This document shows positions 6,486-11,343 of a stretch of 11,343 bases of DNA, piece after piece. The DNA is from Geothrix sp. (GTDB lineage Bacteria > Acidobacteriota > Holophagae > Holophagales > Holophagaceae): assembly GCA_023701165.1 (NCBI GenBank), contig JAMPXL010000007.1, positions 1 to 11,343 on the forward strand. Direction: 5' to 3'. A program made the translations under genes and the position numbers. Each line of letters begins with the position of its first letter. Positions within the stretch are counted from its first letter, which is position 1. The notes beneath the pieces are model-generated. The model made no database searches and was not told the origin of the DNA. It saw only the letters and a list, made by a program, of their open reading frames with translations.

Positions 6486-7178
6486 ATGGCTGATTCAACT
6501 AGAACGATCAAAGACATTGAACCCTACAGTGTTTTTGGCTATCTCCTTCCAGGAGCGGCTTTGTTTGGTGGTTTAATTGCACACTGGGAACATCCTGCGA
6601 ATTTAGCTGTCAACGGTTTGTTCAAGTCCTCAAACATTGCTTCAATTATAATTTTAACATCGGTTTTTCTCTTGATTTCTTATGGAATTGGTCATGCATT
6701 ATCAGCGGTGTCGGGATTAATTTTCGACACGATTATCGCAGATATTTTAATCGGTTATCCGATTGATGGATTATTCAAACCCGCTAAAAAAGTAAAACTC
6801 TTCGATTGGCTAAAATATTATGTTTCATTCACAGATAGCACGAAAATACGACTTGAGTTTATGTTTTTAGAAAAATTTAAATACAAACCATCGCGAAGTG
6901 AGTTTTATTGGATTGCATTCTCAGCCGTGGCTGCTCAAAGTAACGTGGGCGTCAACCGGATTCTTTCTTTTGTTGGACTTTATGGTTTCAGCCGTAACCT
7001 TTCGGCTGCATTTCTCATGCTCATCCCCTTCCCTCCGTATTATTTAACTATTTATGGTAATTCATTTTGGATGTGGGTCGGTATTTGCCTGTTCTTTTCG
7101 TTCGCCCGTTGGTTGAATTATATGAAGCTTTTAAAGCTATGTGACACTGAAATATGCACTCATTTTCTTGTTTTATAA
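6486..7178 (+). CDS. Cassette 3 gene: polytopic membrane protein of unknown function
   Basis: This 230-residue protein starts at ATG 6486, with GAGG at 6477-6480 five bases upstream. An in-frame TTG at 6450 lies inside the attC and is rejected. A DIEPYSVFGYLLPGAAL start leads into a first membrane segment (about 15-33), followed by segments at about 50-72, 155-182 and 190-208. A soluble stretch (about 95-140) between them is Lys/Phe-rich. Segment two ends in SYGIGHALSAVSGLIFD, a Gly-His-Ser pattern I have seen in uncharacterised membrane proteins, but I cannot name a family. This is the most AT-rich gene in the window, strongly unlike the host. The stop is 17 bp before attC site 3. Gene plus site make a cassette of about 858 bp. 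Confidence 0.78.
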   Translation: MADSTRTIKDIEPYSVFGYLLPGAALFGGLIAHWEHPANLAVNGLFKSSNIASIIILTSVFLLISYGIGHALSAVSGLIFDTIIADILIGYPIDGLFKPAKKVKLFDWLKYYVSFTDSTKIRLEFMFLEKFKYKPSRSEFYWIAFSAVAAQSNVGVNRILSFVGLYGFSRNLSAAFLMLIPFPPYYLTIYGNSFWMWVGICLFFSFARWLNYMKLLKLCDTEICTHFLVL

Positions 7179-7195
7179 ACACGATTGATCCATGG

Positions 7196-7326
7196 GCCTG
7201 AATGTCTGGTCCTCAACTCAACTCGGCCCCACCTGCTTTGCCTTTTGCCCTCTCTCGGCTCCTCGCTTCCTCGGATTCACTTAGCGCCCCGGTGCAGGCG
7301 AGGCCCGTTCGCTTCATTCATCAGAT
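7196..7326 (+). other. attC site 3 (degenerate cores, well-kept inner stem)
   Basis: GGCCCCACCTGC (7225-7236) pairs with GCAGGCGAGGCC (7294-7305), 10 of 12 positions. The other two become G-T wobbles on the complementary strand, the one that is folded and cut in integron recombination. CCCGTTCGCTTCATT (7304-7318) matches site 1's right half closely (GCCGGTTGGCTTCATT). The outer cores are poor: GCCTGAA (7196-7202) and ATCAGAT (7320-7326). The site probably recombines weakly, or is decaying. Confidence 0.65.
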
Positions 7327-7341
7327 CTTTTGGGAATACCC

Positions 7342-7944
7342 ATGAACGAAACCCCACAGGCTCTTGATCCCCGATCACTCAACCTATCCGATGGATGGAG
7401 AGCGATTCTCTCTGAAAACGAGTTATCTCTTGAAAACCCTGCAAAGGGCGACGCCATACAAATTCCTCGTTCCGAAGCCAATCAGCGCATTGAACGAATG
7501 AACCTCGAAAAGAGAAGTCCAAGTTTCTATGCCCATGTTCCGAAACCCAAACGGTTCACCGTCAACAAGGAAGATGCCGAGAGGCTTCTGGAATGGCTAG
7601 GCCCTGAAACACATTTTGAGGCCGGGCACCAACTAAAAAGGAAAGTTGGTTTTAATATTCCAGTAGGAATCTTCTATGTCTTGACCGCCTTTTCGAACCT
7701 ATGGTTTTGGGTGACTGGCGTCATCCTGCTCTGCACTGGACTTCTCTTTAAATATAGACCTAGGGTGTGGCTATTCCTTATGGATGGGGTTTTCTGGCTG
7801 TTGATTATGCTCTACCAGGGGTTTGTCTTCAGCCGAGACCCGGGTTGGTGGTCTGGATCATTCTTTGTGCTCAATGGATACTGGCTTTATCAATCGGTTC
7901 GCCTGTTTCAACGTTTCAATAAGCATGACCTGGCGCAGGCTTAG
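7342..7944 (+). CDS. Cassette 4 gene: soluble N-terminal domain with three-TM C-terminus, unknown function
   Basis: This 200-residue protein starts at ATG 7342; a TTG at 7330 in the same frame overlaps the attC end and is rejected. The Shine-Dalgarno is weak (GGGA at 7332-7335). Residues 1-100 are polar and alternate short strands with a helix (KEDAERLLEWLG), possibly a small PH-like domain of the kind seen in bacterial membrane proteins. Hydrophobic segments follow at about 104-135 (a broad one, possibly two helices), 142-163 and 166-190, the last rich in Trp and Tyr. No enzyme motif is visible. The stop TAG 7942-7944 lies inside the left core of attC site 4. The cassette is about 663 bp (7321-7983). 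Confidence 0.78.
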   Translation: MNETPQALDPRSLNLSDGWRAILSENELSLENPAKGDAIQIPRSEANQRIERMNLEKRSPSFYAHVPKPKRFTVNKEDAERLLEWLGPETHFEAGHQLKRKVGFNIPVGIFYVLTAFSNLWFWVTGVILLCTGLLFKYRPRVWLFLMDGVFWLLIMLYQGFVFSRDPGWWSGSFFVLNGYWLYQSVRLFQRFNKHDLAQA

Positions 7945-7989
7945 CCCTCCGCTCAACCCTTTGGCGCCGATTTGCTTTCTTCGTTCGGC
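7939..7989 (+). other. attC site 4 (degenerate)
   Basis: The left part GCTTAGCCCTCCGCTCAAC (7939-7957) matches the left half of site 1 except in the core, where TAAC has become TAGC. The right part GCCGATTTGCTTTCTTCG followed by TTCGGC aligns without gaps to the right half of site 1 and ends in GTTCGGC (7983-7989), one base from GTTRRRY. The centre TTTGGCGC is short. Pairing between the arms is poorer than in site 1. Confidence 0.6.
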
Positions 7990-8013
7990 TTTCCATCAGC
8001 TTGAGGTTCGTCC

Positions 8014-8508
8014 ATGGCTTCCTGCGCCACCTGCGGTTCCACCATCCTGTTCGGCGCGACCAAGGTGGGCGCCCTCTCGTTCTGCAATGCGGGGTGCCAA
8101 GCCAAGGGGCACCTGCTGATCCGGGCCGCTCAGATTTCGGACGCGGAGGCCTACGGGTGGGCCCAGAAAATCCATGCCGGCCGCTGCCCAAGGTGCTCGG
8201 GGCCGGGCCCCGTCGACACCCACATGTCGTACCGGGTCTGGTCGGCCTTCATCGTCACCCAGTGGCACAGCCGCCCGCACATCGCCTGCCGGGCCTGCGG
8301 CGTGAAGGCCCAGCTCGGGGACATCGCCTATTCCGCCGTCCTGGGCTGGTGGGGCTTCCCCTGGGGCCTGCTGATGACGCCGGTCCAGATCGTCCGGACC
8401 CTGGCCGGCCTGGCCTCGCCGCCCAAGGGATCGGAGCCCTCCGCCGCCCTGATCCAGGCCTCGAAGCTCGAACTGGCGGCCCAGACCTCCGCCGCCACGC
8501 CAACCTGA
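8014..8508 (+). CDS. Zinc-ribbon protein with hydrophobic C-terminal segment, unknown function
   Basis: This 164-residue protein starts at ATG 8014, with GAGG at 8003-8006 seven bases upstream. Residues 4-28 hold C4-x2-C7-G and later C24-x3-C28; C58-P-R-C61 and C92-R-A-C95-G form a second pair set. Two zinc-binding modules are therefore likely. A hydrophobic, Trp-rich segment (about 104-128, LGWWGFPWGLLMTPVQIVR) may sit in or against the membrane. Similar Cys-rich proteins ending in WGFPWG-type segments are common hypothetical proteins in many phyla. The gene begins 25 bp after attC site 4 and shares orientation with the cassettes, but its GC content is host-like and I see no convincing attC after it. 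It may be an old cassette or a host gene. Confidence 0.8.
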   Translation: MASCATCGSTILFGATKVGALSFCNAGCQAKGHLLIRAAQISDAEAYGWAQKIHAGRCPRCSGPGPVDTHMSYRVWSAFIVTQWHSRPHIACRACGVKAQLGDIAYSAVLGWWGFPWGLLMTPVQIVRTLAGLASPPKGSEPSAALIQASKLELAAQTSAATPT

Positions 8509-8549
8509 CCCCCGCAACCCCGACCCCGCAGGACACGCCAGGGCCACCA

Positions 8550-8585
8550 CCCGCCAACCTCCGCTTCTTCGCGGTCCTGGGCGGG
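8550..8585 (+). terminator. Possible hairpin after the zinc-ribbon gene
   Basis: CCCGCC (8550-8555) pairs with GGCGGG (8580-8585) and, concentrically, CCGC (8561-8564) with GCGG (8571-8574) around a TTCTTC loop, with a 5 x 5 internal loop between. It starts 42 bp after the stop at 8508. No T-run follows. It could be a terminator-like stem or a very degenerate relic of an attC-like structure. Apart from this stem and the promoter, 8509-8745 holds no gene I can support. Confidence 0.35.
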
Positions 8586-8670
8586 CGCCTGGTGATGGGC
8601 CTGCGTGCTGGTGGCGGCCCTGCGCATCCGGGCCCACCTGACCCTGAATGGTGAAATCAAGACATCCGGG

Positions 8671-8700
8671 GTGAACGCAGTCCGGCCGGGGGGGTAGGAT
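8671..8700 (+). promoter_or_regulatory. Candidate promoter of the propeller gene
   Basis: GTGAAC (8671-8676) resembles a -35 box and TAGGAT (8695-8700) a -10 box, with an 18-bp spacer. The GTG start at 8746 is 45 bp further on. The word GTAGGATGGGG also occurs before the cassette array, which supports a shared host -10 element. Confidence 0.5.
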
Positions 8701-8745
8701 GGGGGATGCCCCAAGCCTGATGTCCGCCCCCGATGGAGGCTCCCC

Positions 8746-10041
8746 GTGTCGCTTCGCTCGCTGCTGACTCGACTGGTCCCCGGAGCCTCCGGGCCCCCGA
8801 CGGGGGGATGGGAACGCCCCAGGGTCCTGGACCGGGGGCGGGTGGGGCGGCCGCAGATCGCCATGGACGACCAGGGCAACGCCCTGGCGGCCTGGCACCA
8901 CCGGAACCAGGCGGACGAGGGCATCTACATCTGCCGCTACTACGCCGATCAGCGGGGCTGGGACGTGGTGCCCCGGCGCCTCGACAGCGCCCGCACCCAG
9001 GCCCAGGCCCCGGAGATCGCCATGAACTACCGGAGCGAGCTGGCGGTGGTGTGGCACGAGCAGGAGGAGGGCCGGGTGCGGATCTGCGCCCGGCACATGC
9101 TGGGCTCCGAGGAGACCTGGGTGCCCTATCCCGTGACCCTCCAGGTGGCCCCGGGGGAGGTCCACAGCCTGCATGCGGCCATGGACCTGGCGGGGAACAT
9201 CCATGCGGTGTGGTGCCTCGGCGCACCCGGGGAGTACCGCGTCTATGCCAGCGGCTTCCACGCCGACGAGGGGGCCTGGGACCTGGAGGCGATCCCCCTG
9301 GGCGAGGCCTCGCCGGACCCGCTGTTCCCCCAGCTGGCCGTGAGCGACACGGGCCAGGGCCTGGTGGTCTGGAGCACGGAGGCGCCGGAGGCCCGCCTCG
9401 TGGCCTGCCACTACGACCGGGGCGCCCGCAGCTGGAGCGACCGCCCCACCCTGGTGGCCCGGGGCCGCTCGGTGTACCAGCGCATGGCCATGGATGCCCG
9501 GGGGAACGCCATCGTGCTGTGGGTGGAGAAGGGCGAAGGGGGCGTCACCACCCTCCACGCCAGCCACCTGGACGGCGTGACCGTGGAATGGCGGCAGGCC
9601 CCCCTGCTCAGCGCCGGACGCGCCATCCTGTGGCCCCAGGTGGGCCTCGACAGCCAAGGGCGGGCCCACGCCGTGTGGCGGCAGGAGGCCGCAGGGGTCA
9701 TGAAGCTCTTCGCCAAGCACTGCGTCGGCGGCCGCTGGGACGAGCAGCGCCTGGCCCTGGTGGAGGATCTGGGCGACAGCCAGGCCCACGCGCTGTCCGT
9801 CAATCCCCAGGGCCACGCGCTGGTCCTCTGGTTCCAGAACCGGGACGCCCAGTCCACGGTCTGCGTGCGGCGCTTCGACGGCCGGGCCTGGAGCGCGCAT
9901 CCCGTCCTGCTGGGCGCCCCCAGCCGCCGCGAGATCCAGAGCCCGGGCGTGGTGCTGTCCCCCGGGGGCCAGGTGGCCGCCATCTGGCGCCAGGGCAGCG
10001 CGGAGGACGGCTACATCGTGAGCGCCATGGGGCAGGCCTAG
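8746..10041 (+). CDS. Eight-repeat beta-propeller-like protein (sialidase/BNR-type repeats)
   Basis: This 431-residue protein starts at GTG 8746, with GGAGG at 8735-8739 six bases upstream. After about 30 residues it consists of eight similar repeats of roughly 50 residues. Each has the pattern [P/H]-x-[I/L/V]-[A/G]-[M/V/L]-[D/S/N]-x-x-G-x-A-x-x-x-W, first at PQIAMDDQGNALAAW (36-50) and last at PGVVLSPGGQVAAIW, then a turn and a strand often containing a W. This is the look of a beta-propeller scaffold. No catalytic residues or signal peptide are evident: the N-terminus MSLRSLLTRLVPG is weakly hydrophobic and lacks a normal core. A role as a binding platform is more likely than an enzyme. The stop overlaps the left arm of the long palindrome at 10036-10097. 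Confidence 0.8.
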   Translation: MSLRSLLTRLVPGASGPPTGGWERPRVLDRGRVGRPQIAMDDQGNALAAWHHRNQADEGIYICRYYADQRGWDVVPRRLDSARTQAQAPEIAMNYRSELAVVWHEQEEGRVRICARHMLGSEETWVPYPVTLQVAPGEVHSLHAAMDLAGNIHAVWCLGAPGEYRVYASGFHADEGAWDLEAIPLGEASPDPLFPQLAVSDTGQGLVVWSTEAPEARLVACHYDRGARSWSDRPTLVARGRSVYQRMAMDARGNAIVLWVEKGEGGVTTLHASHLDGVTVEWRQAPLLSAGRAILWPQVGLDSQGRAHAVWRQEAAGVMKLFAKHCVGGRWDEQRLALVEDLGDSQAHALSVNPQGHALVLWFQNRDAQSTVCVRRFDGRAWSAHPVLLGAPSRREIQSPGVVLSPGGQVAAIWRQGSAEDGYIVSAMGQA

Positions 10042-10097
10042 GGGCTGTTTTCAAAGTGGGGCGTGGCCGCACCCCACTTTGTAAACAGCCCCTAGGC
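10036..10097. terminator. 62-nt palindrome between convergent genes (probable bidirectional terminator)
   Basis: The sequence is symmetric about 10066/10067. Of 31 base pairs only 10051/10082 and 10062/10071 are mismatched, and 10064/10069 is a wobble. It runs GCCTAGGGGCTGTTT at the left edge, with AAAGTGGGG inside, and the mirrored arms at right. It contains the stop of the propeller gene (10039-10041) and ends 2 bp before the stop of the sirtuin gene on the other strand. It could serve as a terminator for both. Its length and perfection also fit a small mobile palindrome family. Confidence 0.7.
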
Positions 10098-10099
10098 GC

Positions 10100-10804
10100 T
10101 CAGCCGCCCAGCACTTCCGCCACGAAGGCGGGCACCAGCGCAGTGGCCGGGCCGCTGCGGTGCTCCTGGAAGGCGTCGGCCACGAGGCTGGGCTCGAGGT
10201 TGAGCTCCACGGTGCGGGCGCCCGGGGCGGCGGCCTCCACGAAGCCTGCGGCGGGGTACACGTGGCCGCTGGTGCCGATGGCCGCGAAGAGGGCGCAGCG
10301 CTCCAGGGCCCGGTAGATGCGGTCCATCTCCAGGGGCATCTCGCCGAACCACACGATGTGGGGCCGCACCTGGCCACGGCGGCAGGCGGGGCAGCGGCTG
10401 TCGGCATCCAGGTCGCCGGGCCAGTCCAGCACCGTCCGGCAGGCGAGGCAGCGGCCCTTGAGCAGCTCGCCGTGCATGTGGAGCAGGTTCACCGATCCGG
10501 CCCGGTCGTGGAGGTCGTCCACATTCTGGGTGACCAGCAGGACGTCGCCGGGCCACGCGCGCTCCAGCCGCGCCAGGGCGTGGTGGGCGGCGTTGGGCTG
10601 CGCGGCGGGGAGGCTGCGCCGCCGCTCGTTGTAGAAGCGGTACACCAGGGCCGGATTGCGGTGGAAGGCCTCGGGCGTGGCCACGTCCTCCACCCGGTGG
10701 TTCTCCCAGAGGCCGTTGGCGTCGCGGAAGGTGCGCAGCCCGCTTTCCGCCGAGATGCCCGCGCCGGTGAGGATGACGATGGAGGCGTCGCGGGGGAGTG
10801 TCAT
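10100..10804 (-). CDS. cobB: CobB-type NAD-dependent protein deacylase (sirtuin)
   Basis: This 234-residue protein starts at ATG 10804; GGAG (10814-10817 on the - strand) lies nine bases upstream. Longer in-frame starts (10825, 10870) run into the intergenic repeat. All sirtuin motifs are present: [15 protein letters not shown] (14-28), [12 protein letters not shown] (92-103) with HGE and catalytic H111, zinc cysteines C119, C122, C138 and C141, and [10 protein letters not shown] for NAD binding. Y58 and R61 (FYNERR) match the YxxR pair that binds succinyl and malonyl groups in class III sirtuins, so desuccinylation as well as deacetylation is expected. The enzyme removes acyl groups from lysines in the cytoplasm, for example on acetyl-CoA synthetase. 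Size is normal. Confidence 0.93.
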   Translation of the reverse strand: MTLPRDASIVILTGAGISAESGLRTFRDANGLWENHRVEDVATPEAFHRNPALVYRFYNERRRSLPAAQPNAAHHALARLERAWPGDVLLVTQNVDDLHDRAGSVNLLHMHGELLKGRCLACRTVLDWPGDLDADSRCPACRRGQVRPHIVWFGEMPLEMDRIYRALERCALFAAIGTSGHVYPAAGFVEAAAPGARTVELNLEPSLVADAFQEHRSGPATALVPAFVAEVLGG

Positions 10805-10835
10805 GGGAATAGGCTCCAGAATCATCTGAAAAGCT

Positions 10836-10959
10836 GGAACACAGAGACCGCAGAGGGGCACAGAGGACACAGAGGAATACCACGAGGGGCCTCCAGGTGC
10901 AGCAGGCTCATGGCGCTTCCTCTGCGTCCTCTGCGAAGATTCTGTGCCCTCTGTGTTCC
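10836..10959. repeat. Inverted-repeat element of CACAGAGG-type words between phosphatase and sirtuin genes
   Basis: The left arm (10836-10877) begins GGAACACAGAGACCGCAGAG and the right arm (10917-10959) is its imperfect inverse, ending CCCTCTGTGTTCC. Within each arm the words CACAGAGG and GCAGAGG repeat. The 39-bp spacer has no obvious feature. Such CACAGAG/CTCTGTG runs recur as dispersed intergenic repeats in several bacterial genomes. The flanking AAGGACACCAAG-like stretch (10970-10985) seems to belong to the same element. Confidence 0.7.
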
Positions 10960-10968
10960 TGTCTTTCT

Positions 10969-11343
10969 TTACTTGGTGTCCTTCGTGGAAATCTTTTCCA
11001 CCAGATCCAGCGCCTTGCCATCCACGGGGCCGGGCTTGAGGCTCAGCTCCCGGGCCAGGGTGGGGGCCAGGTCCACGGTGCGCACCGGTTCGGGCCGAAG
11101 GCCGGCCTTCCAGGGGCCCCAGAAGATCAGGGGCACGCGGCGGTCGTAGTCATAGGGGGAGCCGTGGCCAGCGGGGTAGTCCGTGGGGGGCGTGCCGAAG
11201 CCCATCCAGGGCTGGAAGGCCACCAGGATGTCGCCGCTGCGTTCGGCGTGGAAGCTCCGGCGCAGCAGCACGCGCAGGCTGCTGTCCCGGGGGCTGCCCG
11301 TGGCGGCGGGATCCGTGGCGGCCAGTTCCTCGGCGGTGAAGGC
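10969..11343 (-). CDS. PafA-like alkaline phosphatase superfamily protein, C-terminal part (5' end outside window)
   Basis: The frame is open to the window edge and ends at TAA (10969-10971 on the - strand), giving the last 124 residues. It shows [13 protein letters not shown], then [19 protein letters not shown] and [15 protein letters not shown], the end of the alkaline phosphatase fold. The H of HGSPY is expected to be a zinc ligand, and DLAPTLA followed by GKAL is the usual terminal helix and strand. The combination is closest to PafA-type enzymes, which are periplasmic phosphomonoesterases active on many substrates. A phosphodiesterase or sulfatase relative is possible because the nucleophile lies outside. 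The tail EKISTKDTK is encoded by repeat-like sequence and may be a late extension. Confidence 0.78.
   Translation of the reverse strand, partial: AFTAEELAATDPAATGSPRDSSLRVLLRRSFHAERSGDILVAFQPWMGFGTPPTDYPAGHGSPYDYDRRVPLIFWGPWKAGLRPEPVRTVDLAPTLARELSLKPGPVDGKALDLVEKISTKDTK

Larger units (their letters stand above)
5101..7989 (+). mobile_element. Integron-type gene cassette array without integrase in the window (CALIN)
   Basis: Four imperfect inverted-repeat sites (5800-5859, 6320-6468, 7196-7326, 7939-7989) each lie directly after a gene or gene pair and share a left core (CCTAACCCTCCGCTCAA in site 1 and close variants), a right core (GGCTTCATTTGTTAGAC in site 1) and a variable centre. Cut points between G and TT of the right core give cassettes ending at 5853, 6462, about 7320 and 7983. 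All five genes point the same way and are AT-richer than both flanks; sampled 60-bp lines are about 30-40% GC in cassette 3 against over 70% in host genes. No tyrosine recombinase gene is present in the 5 kb before or 3.3 kb after, so this is an integrase-less array or an outlying part of a chromosomal integron. The left boundary is uncertain. Confidence 0.8.

Noticed and set aside
7185..7367. A 60-codon + strand frame covering attC site 3
   Set aside because: It is contained almost entirely in the attC and the start of the next gene. Its composition reflects the repeat.
5800..7989. The repeated cores as a CRISPR array
   Set aside because: The repeats are 600-860 bp apart, imperfect, form paired arms and separate genes. 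There are no short regular spacers and no cas genes.
5135..7989. The AT-rich block as a prophage remnant or genomic island with an integrase
   Set aside because: There is no recombinase, structural phage gene or tRNA gene in or beside it, and the attC-like borders explain each gene unit.
8586..8692. Possible decayed coding sequence (a hydrophobic reading such as CVLVAALRIRAHLTLNGEIK)
   Set aside because: It has no start, ribosome binding site or family resemblance, and would need a frame change to join preceding sequence. This is too weak to call a pseudogene.
7996..9900. A 634-codon open frame on the - strand
   Set aside because: It is the antisense shadow of the zinc-ribbon and propeller genes and also spans their intergenic gap. 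There is no recognisable domain.
8733..10316. A 527-codon + strand frame overlapping the propeller gene
   Set aside because: Its product is Gly/Pro/Arg-rich shadow sequence and it runs through the palindrome into the antisense of the sirtuin gene.
10805..10870. Longer N-terminus for the sirtuin
   Set aside because: The added residues derive from the intergenic repeat. The ATG at 10804 has a ribosome binding site and gives the normal family length.

Overview
The window comes from a very GC-rich bacterial chromosome. HtrA/Do protease, MurU/AmgK-type cell-wall recycling enzymes and an FrzS-like receiver plus coiled-coil protein suggest a Gram-negative host. The overall flavour would fit Acidobacteriota of the Holophaga/Geothrix type, but that is inference and no marker gene settles it.

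Left flank (1-4971, + strand, GC-rich host DNA): the 3' end of an HtrA/DegP-like protease (PDZ domain); a hairpin; then four closely packed or overlapping genes. These encode a pseudo-receiver/coiled-coil protein, a CNNM/CorC (DUF21-CBS) membrane protein, a MurU-like sugar-1-phosphate nucleotidyltransferase and an AmgK-like sugar kinase. The last two make a plausible recycling pair: the kinase makes the sugar 1-phosphate and the transferase activates it to the nucleotide sugar.

Centre (about 5100-7990): composition changes abruptly to AT-richer DNA. Five short + strand genes lie here, and the gene groups are separated by four imperfect inverted-repeat sites with the architecture of integron attC sites: a left end near RYYYAAC, CTCAA-type inner boxes, and a right end near GTTRRRY. 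No integron integrase is in the window, so this reads as a cluster of attC sites lacking an integrase (CALIN) with four gene cassettes. Cassette 1 holds two overlapping genes (a zinc-ribbon protein and a two-TM protein), cassette 2 a small possible winged-helix protein, cassette 3 a polytopic membrane protein, and cassette 4 a protein with a soluble N-terminus and three TM segments. None has a function I recognise. A GC-rich zinc-ribbon gene (8014-8508) begins only about 25 bp after the fourth attC and may be a fifth cassette or the first host gene on the far side.

Right flank (8509-11343, GC-rich): a GTG-started gene for an eight-repeat beta-propeller-like protein, a 62-nt near-perfect palindrome at the junction of convergent genes, a CobB-type sirtuin on the - strand, an inverted-repeat intergenic element built from CACAGAGG-like words, and the 3' end of a PafA-like alkaline phosphatase on the - strand running off the window.

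The cassette array is the most notable feature: small uncharacterised genes all pointing the same way, downstream of a host-style candidate promoter.
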